A stretch of DNA of 64,000 nt from Desulfopila sp. IMCC35006. Its GTDB lineage: Bacteria > Desulfobacterota > Desulfobulbia > Desulfobulbales > Desulfocapsaceae. Of the stretch, positions 26,846 through 37,796 are shown piece by piece. The stretch's first letter is position 1. Every line of letters starts with the position of its first letter. Under the pieces are notes generated by a model that searched no databases, was not told the DNA's origin, and worked only from the letters and a program-made list of their open reading frames with translations. Location of the stretch: positions 310,001 to 374,000 of the forward strand of contig NZ_SWCM01000004.1 of NCBI RefSeq assembly GCF_005116645.1, read 5' to 3'. The translations under genes and the position numbers were made by a program.

Positions 26846-28561
26846 TCAAAATATCAAAATCTTATTAAATTTATGCAAAGACATTTCCCGCTCCTGCAAA
26901 ATACAGAGACATGGTTGGCCGGAGTGTTCCGGCATCCCGATTTCCGGCAGCATTGCCTGAGAAATCCGGAGAAAATACGATTTCCGGAAAAACTGGTTGC
27001 GATTGTTTTTACGGTACACGCCATCAAGCTCCGCAGGCAGGCTCTGATAGAGGATGGATTTGGTCTGTTCCGGCGCCTCCCGGCTTCCCTCCACCTGGAG
27101 ACAGTCGGGCAGAAAGCGAAAACCACAACGCAGCCAATCATAGCGCAGCAGCTCAACGACCAGATCCCTGTCATCTCGCCCGGCGGCGAGCTGGACCAGC
27201 TTTGTGCACATCAGCTCCTGGGTCGCAGCGAGCTGAAAGAAACCGCTGCTTTGACAGATCACCAGGAGTTCTTTGAAAAACAGGGCAATATCTTCCTGCC
27301 GCCGGCGCAAATAGCGCCACAGCGAAACGAAGTATCGATTGTTATGAAATTTTTCAACAAGCTCAGAAAACCAGAACAACCCACGCAAAGTTGCGTGATC
27401 CATCCAGTTGGTTTGCAGGACGGCATAGGGCGGCTCGTGACAGAAAAGGTACCCTGAAGCCTGCGCCTCGCGAAAAATGGGTGTATCCGGCAGAATTTTC
27501 AGCAGGCCCATCTGGATATAGTGGGCATCCATAGCGAAAACATCCCTGAAAGAAGCCATAAAGCTTTCCTGTGTCTCATAGGGCAGGCCGAGAATGAGAT
27601 CGACATGGAGGTGAATGGTACCAAGCCCGGCCAGCCGATAAATCGTCTGATGGGCCTGGACCGGATCGACTCGCCGGTTGACGGCGGCAAGTGTTCTTTC
27701 ATTGGTTGACTGAATCCCCAGCTCAAACTGAAATCGGCCCGGTTCAAGTGTCGCCAGAAAAGCGTACATCTCCTCGGTAAATCGATCCGGGGCCATCTCA
27801 AAATGAAAAAGCGTTGCACCACCCCGAGCCGCAAGAAATTTCCAGATGGCCAGGGATCTGTCCGGCACATCATTAAAGGTGCGGTCAATAAACCGGACCA
27901 CTCCGGGCTGATGGCTGAGAATATCGCCCAGTTCCTTTTTCACTTTCTCTAAGTCTTTATGATACAATCCTGTTTCTGCAGCGGACAGACAATAGGTGCA
28001 GCCGAAGGGACACCCCCTGCTGCTTTCATAGTAGATATGCCGGTTTTTGAGGTGGTCGGCAAAATCAGTTGGCCGATACGGATAGGCAAAAGTGCGGTCT
28101 TTCATGGCAAAAAAAGATCCTGCATAGCGAGGCTGCATTCTGCCGGCCTGCAGGTCACGATAAAAGGTTTGATCCACCGCCTCGATCTCACCCAGCACCA
28201 CGGTGCAGGTGTCCTTGTCGCCAGGTGCACCATGGTTGAGCCGCTCCCCCAGCACTGTGGCCTGAGGTCCGCCGATGACAACCCGGCAGGCTGGAAGACA
28301 GGCACGCAGATCAAGCGTTAATCTGGCAATAAGACTGCTGTTCCAGATTGCCGCTGAGAAAAATATATAGCCGGGGTTCCCCTCGCTCAGACGGAGGAGC
28401 ATCTCGTAGTAATTGTCATTGATCGTAAACTGGAGCAGTTCAAGAGCTACAGCAGGACAGTTTTTTTCCAGTTCGTTGCGGACATAAAAAAGTGCCAGGC
28501 AGGAATGGGTAAACCTGGCATTGATACCGACTAATTTGATCTGTTTATGTATATCGTTCAC
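26846..28561 (-). CDS. B12-binding domain radical SAM protein (DUF4080-type C-terminus)
   Basis: The protein is about 571 aa from GTG 28561 (AAGG 8 bases upstream); an upstream extension of 11 residues is possible. An N-terminal cobalamin-type fold (GINARFTHSCLAL, then VVIGGPQA) precedes the radical SAM cluster motif GCPFGCTYC (CxxxCxxC). The segments FELGIQS and HVDLILGLP are typical of the B12-radical SAM subgroup. The C-terminal 200 residues resemble DUF4080. The substrate is unknown; methylation or ring chemistry is typical of the class. No DxHxxG cobalt-ligand motif was noticed. Confidence 0.82.
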   Translation of the reverse strand: MNDIHKQIKLVGINARFTHSCLALFYVRNELEKNCPAVALELLQFTINDNYYEMLLRLSEGNPGYIFFSAAIWNSSLIARLTLDLRACLPACRVVIGGPQATVLGERLNHGAPGDKDTCTVVLGEIEAVDQTFYRDLQAGRMQPRYAGSFFAMKDRTFAYPYRPTDFADHLKNRHIYYESSRGCPFGCTYCLSAAETGLYHKDLEKVKKELGDILSHQPGVVRFIDRTFNDVPDRSLAIWKFLAARGGATLFHFEMAPDRFTEEMYAFLATLEPGRFQFELGIQSTNERTLAAVNRRVDPVQAHQTIYRLAGLGTIHLHVDLILGLPYETQESFMASFRDVFAMDAHYIQMGLLKILPDTPIFREAQASGYLFCHEPPYAVLQTNWMDHATLRGLFWFSELVEKFHNNRYFVSLWRYLRRRQEDIALFFKELLVICQSSGFFQLAATQELMCTKLVQLAAGRDDRDLVVELLRYDWLRCGFRFLPDCLQVEGSREAPEQTKSILYQSLPAELDGVYRKNNRNQFFRKSYFLRISQAMLPEIGMPEHSGQPCLCILQEREMSLHKFNKILIF

Positions 28562-28719
28562 CTGGAGTACCTTGCAGTGGTTGTGAAAGCACAAAGATTT
28601 TTAGCGGAATGGGACTATTGATCTTACTTTGTTTCCCATGCGATTTGAAATTTACCTGCGTTTTTAAAATAACAGCAAGAAACGTATGACATATTCATCT
28701 ATTTTATGAGAGAGCGCAA

Positions 28720-31700
28720 ATGACATATTATACCCATCACTTCCCGGCCGCGTCCCTCTTCCTCGCCCTCGTCCTCATCTCCTGCGTATGTTGCAGCAGG
28801 GTTGCCGAGGCGACAGCGCCGCAACAGAGCAGCTATGACCTCGCACTGTCCTTTGTCCCTGAGGAAGGACGGCTGATCGGGACAGCCAGAATTACCATCG
28901 AACCAGGCCAGGAACTCAGCCTGTATGTGGCCGGGCTCGAGATTACCGGGTCGCTGCTGCGAGACGAAAGCGGCAACGAGCTGAGCATTCAGCCAGTCCA
29001 GGAGAATCTGGTTCTCGCCGCTGTAAAAGTGCACCGGACTCTCTATATCTCGTATACGAAAACGAGTAAAAATGATTTTGACGACCTCATCAGTCCGCAG
29101 GGAATTGCCCTGACCGGTCACTGGTATCCTGCCCCCTCACAACCGATGCGATTCCACGTTACGGCCACCTTACCCGATCGTTTCTCAGCCATCGTGGAAG
29201 CCGACAGCTTTCCTCTGGCCCAACAAGGCAACACCGTCAGCGCAGTTTTTTCCATGCCGGCAACCGCTATCCACTTCATCGCCGGACCATACGCCCTTGA
29301 CAAACAACAGGTTCGCGAGGGTCTCGTGGTCTATTCGATGTTTTTTAAAGAAGATCAAGGCCTGGCCCGCGGCTACCTGCAGGCGGCCACCGATTACCTG
29401 CGCCATTACGAGCAGGAGATCGGCCCATATCCCTACAATCATTATGTCATCGTCGCCAACCGGCGTCCCACCGGCTACGGTATGCCGACCTTCACCCTGC
29501 TCGGCCAGGCAGTTCTGCGTCTCCCCTTTATAAAGGAGACCTCCCTTGGTCACGAGATTGTCCACTCCTGGTTCGGCAACGCCGTGGAGGTCGATTACAC
29601 CACAGGAAACTGGTGTGAAGGACTGACTTCCTTTCTGGCCGACCATGCCTTCCGGGAACAAAAGGGCGAAGGTGTAGCCGATCGACTGGAAAGTATTACC
29701 AGATACCTCAGCTATGTGCACAAGGATTCGGCTATTCCCCTGGCGGCTTTTACCTCTGCCAGCCATAACCAGCCAATGGCCCAAGCGCGGCGTGCGGTTG
29801 GGTATGACCGGGGGGCCTATCTTTTTTATGAGCTGCGGGAAAAAATCGGCCGCCAATCATTTGCCCAAGGGTTGCACCAGTTTTATAGAGACAATATCGG
29901 TCGACACGCCAGCTGGGAAGACGTAGAAAAAAGCTTTGCCACGGCGTCGGGACAGAATCTGGCTGATTTTTTTTCCGAAAGACTACAGAGAAATTATATT
30001 CCATCGTTGGCAGTAGAAGACATCAGGACCGAATATGCCAACGGCACACCAACGCTTTCTTTTGATGTGCTCCAGCTCCAGGAAAAACCGTATTCGCTGG
30101 TTGTGCCCATCCGTATTCAAACCATGACATCGACTGTCAATCGCATCGGCGAGATAACCGGACCAAAGACCCGGCTCTCCATTCCCCTTGAGGCGGCGCC
30201 TTTAGAGTTCACCGTCGACCCGGACTACTCATTTCTCAGGCAAGTGTCAGAGGAGGAACTGCCCGCCGTCTGGTCGCGTTTTCTGGGTGCGGAAAAACAA
30301 CTGATCATTCTCGCAGATGAGAGCGACCGGCAGCTGTATCAACCGCTGCTTGACGTCCTCGCGGACACTCACCCGACCGTCAAAACAGCAGCCCAGGTCA
30401 GCAACCTGGAGCTGAGCGACAACGACCTGCTCTTTCTTGGAATTAACCAGGCTCCGAGCAGAGCCCTTTTTGCGCTGCCAAACCATCCCGACGAAGGTTT
30501 TACCCTCGATGTCCGGCGCAATCCCTTAAACGGCAAGCGTGTTGCCGTGCTGGTTTCGAGCAGCGGCAAGGATCAAAGTGCGGCTGTTGCAAGGCGACTC
30601 AGCCATTACGGAAAATACTCCTACCTGGAGTTTAAAAAAGGCCGCAATGCGGTAAAGAGGATACAACCAGCCCGGTCCGATCTCCACTTCGTTGTCGAAG
30701 AACTCCCCACCGGGGGAGCAACATCCGCCTTATCTCCTTTTACCCAGGTAGTTGCCAGGCTTGCCGATGCCCGGGTGGTGTATGTGGGAGAAACCCATAC
30801 CTCACTTGCCGACCACCTGCTGCAATTGCGCATTATCGAAGCAATGCATAAAAAAAATCCGCACCTGGCAATCGGCATGGAGATGTTCCCTGCGTCATCG
30901 CAACCTGCGCTCGACAAATACACACTCGGGGTCGAGACAATGGATGAACGGACTTTTTTAAAGGAATCGGATTACTATAATGTCTGGCGATTCGACTACC
31001 GGTTTTTTCAGGAGATACTGAATTTTGCGAGGAAAAACCACCTGCCGGTCATCGGTCTCAACCTTGATCGGCAGGTTGTCTCCGAGGTTTTTCGTGCGGG
31101 CGGAACCGACAGTCTGACCAGGGAAGTACAGGACTCGCTGCCAAAAGACCGGGATCTCGATATGCCCGGTTACCAGGAGCGACTGCTCATGATGCATGAC
31201 GTCCACATGCAGGGCAGCCATGGCAGTGGTGCGGCAAGCGGCTTTATTCAAGCCCAGGGGCTGTGGGACGAGACGATGGCGAAAAATATCACCACTTTTC
31301 TGACCAGTCATCCCGATTACCGGATGGTGGTTCTGGCCGGTACGCAGCATACCCGCAAAGACTCCGGCATTCCTCCGCGGGTGGCGCGAAGGATCCCTGT
31401 ACAGCAGGTCTCGGTTGTCAACATCTCTGATGAAAATGCACCCGGCAACCTGGCCCAGCTTGCTGACTATTACTTTCTTGCAGCACCGGCAGAGCTCCCC
31501 GCAGCGCCCAAAATCGGTATCGTCGTCGATGAACAGACCAAAAACAAGCAGAGCTTTCTGAAAATCAGTCAGCTCAGCCCCCACGGCAAGGCCGCGGCCG
31601 CCGGCCTTCTTAAAGGAGATATTGTAACAGAAGTCAATGGGTTTGCTGTTTCCGACATGGCCGATCTGCGCATTGCCATGCTTGGCACCCGCGAAGGGCA

Positions 31701-31803
31701 AACGATCGATGTACGGATCAAGAGATTGGAGGGGAACCAGGAGCGGGAACTTCATCTCCCGGTAGTACTGACCATCCCCCCGATTGGACAAGCGCATCCT
31801 TAA
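28720..31803 (+). CDS. M1-type peptidase, ChaN and PDZ domain fusion, exported
   Basis: This 1027-aa protein has a hydrophobic export signal (residues 8-26; LISC could be a weak lipobox). The M1 domain has HEIVH (278-282), followed by a Glu in NWCEG, with one residue fewer than the usual x18 spacing. Its GxMEN equivalent reads GYGMPTF. Residues about 665-920 are a ChaN/DUF399 haem-binding-like domain (VYVGETHTS, GMEMF, VVLAGTQH). Residues about 930-1015 are a PDZ domain (KGDIVTEVNG). It probably works in the periplasm on peptides or haem-bound substrates. Confidence 0.78.
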   Translation: MTYYTHHFPAASLFLALVLISCVCCSRVAEATAPQQSSYDLALSFVPEEGRLIGTARITIEPGQELSLYVAGLEITGSLLRDESGNELSIQPVQENLVLAAVKVHRTLYISYTKTSKNDFDDLISPQGIALTGHWYPAPSQPMRFHVTATLPDRFSAIVEADSFPLAQQGNTVSAVFSMPATAIHFIAGPYALDKQQVREGLVVYSMFFKEDQGLARGYLQAATDYLRHYEQEIGPYPYNHYVIVANRRPTGYGMPTFTLLGQAVLRLPFIKETSLGHEIVHSWFGNAVEVDYTTGNWCEGLTSFLADHAFREQKGEGVADRLESITRYLSYVHKDSAIPLAAFTSASHNQPMAQARRAVGYDRGAYLFYELREKIGRQSFAQGLHQFYRDNIGRHASWEDVEKSFATASGQNLADFFSERLQRNYIPSLAVEDIRTEYANGTPTLSFDVLQLQEKPYSLVVPIRIQTMTSTVNRIGEITGPKTRLSIPLEAAPLEFTVDPDYSFLRQVSEEELPAVWSRFLGAEKQLIILADESDRQLYQPLLDVLADTHPTVKTAAQVSNLELSDNDLLFLGINQAPSRALFALPNHPDEGFTLDVRRNPLNGKRVAVLVSSSGKDQSAAVARRLSHYGKYSYLEFKKGRNAVKRIQPARSDLHFVVEELPTGGATSALSPFTQVVARLADARVVYVGETHTSLADHLLQLRIIEAMHKKNPHLAIGMEMFPASSQPALDKYTLGVETMDERTFLKESDYYNVWRFDYRFFQEILNFARKNHLPVIGLNLDRQVVSEVFRAGGTDSLTREVQDSLPKDRDLDMPGYQERLLMMHDVHMQGSHGSGAASGFIQAQGLWDETMAKNITTFLTSHPDYRMVVLAGTQHTRKDSGIPPRVARRIPVQQVSVVNISDENAPGNLAQLADYYFLAAPAELPAAPKIGIVVDEQTKNKQSFLKISQLSPHGKAAAAGLLKGDIVTEVNGFAVSDMADLRIAMLGTREGQTIDVRIKRLEGNQERELHLPVVLTIPPIGQAHP

Positions 31804-31984
31804 TAAACCAGGCAGCGATCAGTCATTGTAATTCGTGGCGTTCATCCGTTATAGTGGCAGACAAAACTCTCCCCGCCAATCACTGGGAACGTTTGGCTTA
31901 TCACCTGGCTGGCAGGAAGATGGTGATAATTAATACCGCAAAATGGTACTATTTTTCTCTTAAAACTTTGCAAAAGGAGAATCC

Positions 31985-33016
<1,032 letters not shown>

Positions 33017-33040
33017 GCAGCACGGGTATACCGAAAAAGA

Positions 33041-33078
33041 AAGGGGGCTGATGGAACACCTTTTCCATCAGCCCCCTT
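33041..33078. terminator. Bidirectional terminator between convergent PPIase and HD genes
   Basis: A perfect 15-bp stem (AAGGGGGCTGATGGA with its complement) has an 8-base loop. The minus-strand side is followed by TTTCTTTTT, so it best serves the trpS-HD transcript. On the plus strand the T-run is short. Confidence 0.8.
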
Positions 33079-33101
33079 GTTACGTTGTGCCGGCAAGCAG
33101 G

Positions 33102-33668
33102 TCAAAGACCGATATCTTCAGCGATGGCCTGCATGGCAACGAGACTGATCTCACAAAATTCGGCCAGCGGAATCCCCGCCTCCTCGCACTCGGCAATGAT
33201 CTCGCGGTCGGCCCCGCGGGCAAAGGCCTTTTCCTTATAGCGCTTCTTCACCGATTTCGCTTTGACCGCAGACAATTTCCTGGCGGGATTAACCAGAGCA
33301 GACGCTATGATCAATCCGGTTATAGTCTCTCCTGCGGCAAGAGCGTGATGAAAAACGGTCGTCCGCCGCTCCCCCGGCCAGGCGGCCAGATTATGCAGCT
33401 TTATGGCCTCAATTATCTCCGGATCGACTCCCTTTGCGGCCAGGATCCCCGCCGCCTCTGAGGTGTGGGTAGCCAGATCAGGCTGGGTTTCACTATCGAG
33501 GTCGTGGAGCAGCCCGGCCAGTCCCCACTTCTCCTGGTCTTCGCCAAGCCGCTCGGCCATGGCGCGCAACACGGCCTCAGCTGCCAGTGAATGGTTGACA
33601 AGATTGTCATTTTTCAAGTAGGTACGAACGAGTTCCAAGCCCTCGTCACGGGTCACACCATAGCTCAT
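33102..33668 (-). CDS. HD-domain hydrolase
   Basis: This 188-aa cytoplasmic protein has an H...HD...H...H pattern: NHSLAAE near residue 25, LLHDLD near 54, THTSEAAG and KLHN. It matches small HD proteins annotated as HDIG-type hydrolases; the substrate (nucleotide or phosphate ester) is unknown. It starts 35 bases after trpS, so it is the second gene of that transcript and ends at a strong terminator. Confidence 0.85.
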   Translation of the reverse strand: MSYGVTRDEGLELVRTYLKNDNLVNHSLAAEAVLRAMAERLGEDQEKWGLAGLLHDLDSETQPDLATHTSEAAGILAAKGVDPEIIEAIKLHNLAAWPGERRTTVFHHALAAGETITGLIIASALVNPARKLSAVKAKSVKKRYKEKAFARGADREIIAECEEAGIPLAEFCEISLVAMQAIAEDIGL

Positions 33669-33703
33669 ATCTTCTCCTCAAAATTGAGCTTTTTACCACA
33701 CCA

Positions 33704-34669
33704 TCAATATTTCAATCCAACACGACTGCGTACCAGGTCAAGCGTCACAACGGCTTTCGCCCGGGCTTTTTCAGCACCTTTGGCGAGAATCTCCCGCAGC
33801 ATGGCCGGGTCCGACAGATACTGCTGCTTTTTCTCTCTGGCCTGGCCGAACTTGTCGTTGAGCAGATCCAGCAGTTCTAGTTTCAGATAGCCATAGGCTG
33901 CACCACCATTGACATACAGTCCATGTATTTCCTGCATTCTTGCCGGCGAGGCAAAAAGCTGCATAATCTTGTACAGATTACACTTCTCCGGGTCTTTCGG
34001 CTCGTCGACGGGCGTTGCATCGGTCTCAATTGCCATCACCCTTTTTTTCAGCTCCTTGCCCTCCATAAAAATAGGGATAGTGTTGCCATAGGATTTGGAC
34101 ATCTTCTGTCCGTCGAGACCGGGTACTATCGCCATGGTTTCACTGATCGATGGTTCCGGCACAACAAAGGTGTCGCCGTACTGGTTATTGAATTTAATAG
34201 CCAGGTCGCGGGCGACCTCCAGATGTTGTTTCTGGTCTTTGCCCACCGGTACCTGGTCCGCCTGATACAGAAGGATATCGGCTGCCATCAGAACCGGATA
34301 GGAAAAAAGTCCGTGGCTGGGAACAATGCCCTTGGCTACCTTATCTTTATATGAGTGGCAGCGTTCAATCAGTCCCATGGGAGCCAATGTTGACAGCACC
34401 CAGGTCAATTCGCACACCTCCGGCACATCGGATTGCACCCAGAAAGTACATTTATCCGGATCAAGCCCCAGTGCCAGAAAATCCGCGGCCGCTTCGAGGG
34501 TCCCGGTCGCAAGCCTGGCTGGATCACGTACGGAGGTGAGCGCATGAAGGTCGACGATAAACACATAGAGGTCATCGCTCTCCATATGGGCGATCATGGT
34601 TTGCATCATACCGAAGTAGTTGCCGATATGGAGCTGGCCTGAAGGTTGAATGCCTGATAATATTTTCAT
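33704..34669 (-). CDS. trpS: Tryptophanyl-tRNA synthetase
   Basis: The protein is 321 aa from ATG 34669 (MKILSGIQPSG); the upstream in-frame extension is hydrophobic and unlike the family. Class I signatures are present: HIGN (in GQLHIGNYFG) and KMSKS (in GQKMSKSYGN). It charges tRNA-Trp. It is of normal bacterial length. The ribosome site is weak. It is followed by the HD gene in one operon. Confidence 0.95.
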   Translation of the reverse strand: MKILSGIQPSGQLHIGNYFGMMQTMIAHMESDDLYVFIVDLHALTSVRDPARLATGTLEAAADFLALGLDPDKCTFWVQSDVPEVCELTWVLSTLAPMGLIERCHSYKDKVAKGIVPSHGLFSYPVLMAADILLYQADQVPVGKDQKQHLEVARDLAIKFNNQYGDTFVVPEPSISETMAIVPGLDGQKMSKSYGNTIPIFMEGKELKKRVMAIETDATPVDEPKDPEKCNLYKIMQLFASPARMQEIHGLYVNGGAAYGYLKLELLDLLNDKFGQAREKKQQYLSDPAMLREILAKGAEKARAKAVVTLDLVRSRVGLKY

Positions 34670-34740
34670 GGGTATCTTTAGAGGGTAAAAATTTGATAAA
34701 AACTGAATAAACGACCTGTAAGCCGCATACAATAACGTAA

Positions 34741-34787
34741 AAAACAAAAAAAAGGGAGAAGAGAATTACTCATTCTCCCCTCCCTTT
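34741..34787 (-). terminator. Intrinsic terminator downstream of dnaK
   Basis: On the minus strand, AAAGGGAGGGGAGAAT pairs with ATTCTCTTCTCCCTTT, with two internal mismatches, followed by TTTTTTTGTTTT. It lies 83 bases past the dnaK stop and before trpS. Confidence 0.85.
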
Positions 34788-34870
34788 ATCAGCAGTGCGA
34801 ATACCCCCGGGGTGAAAACGGAAACTAAGCCGGGATAAGTACTCTGTAAGGTACTAACGCAACCTGAGAG

Positions 34871-36778
34871 TTACTTCACCTCTTCAAAATCGGCATCTAC
34901 CACATCGTCATCGTCATCTTTCTTAGGCTTTTTGCCGCCTTCAGCACCTTGGGCAGCATCAGGATTTTCCTTTGCCGCCTGGGCATACATCAGCTCGGCC
35001 AACTTATGCGAAGCCTGGGTCAGGGCTTCAACCGCCGCTTTAATTGCGTCAAGGTCGTCGCCATCTTTTACCTTCTTGAGGTTTTCCATCTCTTTTTCAA
35101 CACTGGCCTTTGTCTCCGCATCAACCTTATCGCCAAGATCTTTCAGGCTTTTCTCTGTGGCATGAACGAGTGCATCCGCAGAGTTACGGGTCTCGACCAG
35201 CTCCTTGCGCCTCCGGTCTTCATCGGCATGGAGCTCCGCATCCTTGGTCATCTTCTCGATTTCTTCTTTGGTCAAACCGGAGGACGCGGTGATCTTAATG
35301 GACTGCTCTTTGCCGGTTCCCAGATCTTTGGCCGATACACTGAGGATACCGTTGGCATCAAGATCGAAGGTAACCTCAATCTGTGGCACCCCGCGTGGCG
35401 CGGTCGGAATATCTGTCAGCTCAAATCGACCGATGGTCTTGTTATCCTGAGCCATTCCACGCTCACCCTGCAGTACGTGAATGGAAACCGCCGGCTGGTT
35501 GTCGGCCGCGGTGGAGAAGATCTGGCTCTTTTTGGTCGGAACCGTAGTGTTCTTTTCGATCAGTTTCGTGGTTACCCCGCCGAGAGTCTCAATGCCCAGA
35601 GACAGCGGTGTAACATCAAGCAACAGCACATCTTTTACATCACCGCCAAGCACACCGCCCTGGATTGCCGCACCGATGGCCACAACCTCATCGGGATTGA
35701 CTCCTTTGTGCGGTTCTTTACCAAATATTTCCTTAACCTTTTCCTGTACTTTGGGCATCCGGGTCATACCCCCGACGAGGATAACCTCATCAATATCAGA
35801 GGCCTTCAGCCCGGCGTCTTTTATCGCCGTCCGACAGGGACCAACCGTACGCTCAATCAGGTCGTCAACCAGGCTCTCGAGTTTGGCTCTACTCAGTTTT
35901 AAATTGAGATGCTTGGGACCGGTGGCGTCTGCGGTAATAAACGGCAGATTGATGTCAGTCTCTTTGGTCGTCGAGAGCTCCATCTTGGCTTTCTCTGCCT
36001 CTTCTTTCAGGCGCTGCAGAGCCATCTTGTCGGACCTGAGATCAATGCCCTGCTGACGTTTGAATTCATCGGCCAGCCAGTTGACAATTCTCATGTCGAA
36101 ATCTTCCCCGCCAAGAAAGGTATCACCGTTGGTCGATTTAACTTCAAAGACGCCGTCACCGATTTCCAGTACGGATATATCAAAGGTACCGCCACCAAGA
36201 TCGAATACGGCAATTTTCTCCTCGCCTTTCTTATCCAGTCCATAGGCAAGCGAAGCAGCGGTCGGCTCGTTGATGATACGTAAAACATTGAGGCCGGCAA
36301 TCTTTCCGGCGTCTTTGGTTGCCTGGCGCTGGGAATCGTTGAAGTAAGCGGGGACCGTTACCACGGCGTCGGTCACCTCTTCGCCCAGATACTCCTCGGC
36401 GGTCTGCTTCATTTTGGTGAGAATCATCGCCGAAATTTCTGCCGGCCGGTATACCTTGCCGTCGACATCGACAGAGACACTGCCGTTGCTGCCCTCAACA
36501 ATTTTAAATGGACTGACCTCGATCGAACGTTTGACCTCGGCGTCGGAAAACTTCCGGCCGATGAGACGTTTGATTGCATACAGCGTCCGTGTTGGATTGG
36601 TTACAGCCTGACGCTTGGCAACCTGGCCCACTAATCTTTCTTCATTGTCCGTGAAGGCCACAATCGAGGGAGTTGTTCTGTTTCCTTCAACGTTGGCAAT
36701 CACCTTTGGTTCGCCCCCTTCCATTATTGCCACACATGAGTTGGTGGTACCGAGGTCAATTCCAATAATCTTAGCCAT
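34871..36778 (-). CDS. dnaK: Chaperone protein DnaK (Hsp70)
   Basis: This 635-aa protein starts GIDLGTTNS, with AAGGAG before the ATG. Other ATPase signatures are [10 protein letters not shown] and [12 protein letters not shown]; the substrate domain has SLGIETLGG. The acidic tail ends [15 protein letters not shown], as is typical of proteobacterial DnaK. It folds client proteins with GrpE and DnaJ. grpE lies 158 bases upstream; dnaJ is not in the window. Confidence 0.98.
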   Translation of the reverse strand: MAKIIGIDLGTTNSCVAIMEGGEPKVIANVEGNRTTPSIVAFTDNEERLVGQVAKRQAVTNPTRTLYAIKRLIGRKFSDAEVKRSIEVSPFKIVEGSNGSVSVDVDGKVYRPAEISAMILTKMKQTAEEYLGEEVTDAVVTVPAYFNDSQRQATKDAGKIAGLNVLRIINEPTAASLAYGLDKKGEEKIAVFDLGGGTFDISVLEIGDGVFEVKSTNGDTFLGGEDFDMRIVNWLADEFKRQQGIDLRSDKMALQRLKEEAEKAKMELSTTKETDINLPFITADATGPKHLNLKLSRAKLESLVDDLIERTVGPCRTAIKDAGLKASDIDEVILVGGMTRMPKVQEKVKEIFGKEPHKGVNPDEVVAIGAAIQGGVLGGDVKDVLLLDVTPLSLGIETLGGVTTKLIEKNTTVPTKKSQIFSTAADNQPAVSIHVLQGERGMAQDNKTIGRFELTDIPTAPRGVPQIEVTFDLDANGILSVSAKDLGTGKEQSIKITASSGLTKEEIEKMTKDAELHADEDRRRKELVETRNSADALVHATEKSLKDLGDKVDAETKASVEKEMENLKKVKDGDDLDAIKAAVEALTQASHKLAELMYAQAAKENPDAAQGAEGGKKPKKDDDDDVVDADFEEVK

Positions 36779-36824
36779 CTTTTTTCTCCTTAAATCATTC
36801 TCGGCGGATATTGTATCCGTCTAC

Positions 36825-36880
36825 CATTCCATAAATGTTATTTTAATTACTTTACCTATCGTGGCAACCCCTTGTAAAGT
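36825..36880 (-). promoter_or_regulatory. Possible dnaK promoter region
   Basis: On the minus strand, TTGCCA is followed after 16 bases by TAAAAT, about 60-90 bases before dnaK. An earlier TTGACA also stands near 36900. No sigma-32 consensus or CIRCE element was recognised. This is a candidate only. Confidence 0.3.
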
Positions 36881-36936
36881 TGTCATCTTCCCCTGTTTGT
36901 CAAGGGATTGTCACGGTTTTCGGTATTACTTCTCGG

Positions 36937-37566
36937 TTATGCCTTTTCGTTCGATTCCTCGTTTTTTTTCCCTGAAGAGACCACAACCTTGGCAGCTCGC
37001 AGCAGCTTGTCCTTGTAGTTGTATCCCTTTTCGAATTCGGTAACGACGTGATTGGCGGGGACGCTGTCGCTTTCAGCCATGGTCAGTGCTTCCTGATGTG
37101 TGGGATCAAACGGTTTGCCGACACTATCGATGGACTTCACTTCAAACTTTTCCAGCGTTGCAATGAGACTCTTCAGCGTCAACTGAACCCCCTCCAGCAA
37201 AGCCGCGAGATTCTGTTCTGCCGGGGCACCTTTGGTTATTCCCTGGTCAACAGCCCTTTGCAGATTATCCACGACAGGCAGCATCTCTCTGAAGATTGTC
37301 TCCCCGGCGTACTTCAGGCTCATTTGTCGCTCGCGTTCCACCCGCTTCTTGAAATTCTCATTTTCTGCTGCCGCCCGCAGCATTCTGTCGCGAAGATCTG
37401 CTATTTCCTTCTGGGCATCAGCAAGTTCTTTTTCTATATCACGTTCCAACTCAGCCCCCGCTTCGTCTCCGTTCATGGTTTCCCCGGGGCCGGTTGGACC
37501 GGTTTCAAAATCAGCCTCAACATCGGAATTATCCAAAGGCTCTACATTTACTTTTTCCTGGCTCAC
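36937..37566 (-). CDS. grpE: Nucleotide exchange factor GrpE
   Basis: This 209-aa protein starts at GTG 37566, with GGAGG 5 bases upstream. An acidic N-terminal tail leads into a long coiled coil (about 45-110). The beta-wing region contains the family signature VDNLQRA and GKPFDPTHQEAL. It releases ADP from DnaK. It is the first gene of a grpE-dnaK unit. Confidence 0.95.
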   Translation of the reverse strand: MSQEKVNVEPLDNSDVEADFETGPTGPGETMNGDEAGAELERDIEKELADAQKEIADLRDRMLRAAAENENFKKRVERERQMSLKYAGETIFREMLPVVDNLQRAVDQGITKGAPAEQNLAALLEGVQLTLKSLIATLEKFEVKSIDSVGKPFDPTHQEALTMAESDSVPANHVVTEFEKGYNYKDKLLRAAKVVVSSGKKNEESNEKA

Positions 37567-37654
37567 CCACTCCTCCCTTCTTTCTACAAATTAGCATTGT
37601 TGTGCTGAGTGTCTGAATAATCGACAGCAGCCACCCCAAATTCAAACTTGTCCA

Positions 37655-37683
37655 ACAATAAGGAGCTGCTTTTTCATTGTCAA
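37655..37683 (-). promoter_or_regulatory. Putative sigma-70 promoter of grpE
   Basis: On the minus strand, TTGACA (37683-37678) and TATTGT (37660-37655) are spaced by 17 bases, about 90 bases before the grpE start. The -35 is a perfect consensus and the -10 matches 4 of 6. Confidence 0.5.
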
Positions 37684-37796
37684 GTAAGCCCCAGCCAATA
37701 ATAATAAACGCGGGGAAGTCCTGGGAAACTAAGGAAAATGGAGTAAAAAAGAGAGCTGATCAAGCAAGAGAAGCGACAGTCCGGCATTCCACCAGG

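Noticed and set aside
37567-37640. Possible CIRCE/HrcA operator upstream of grpE (TTAGCA and TGCTGA)
   Set aside because: The arms are short and do not match TTAGCACTC-N9-GAGTGCTAA; no hrcA gene adjoins.
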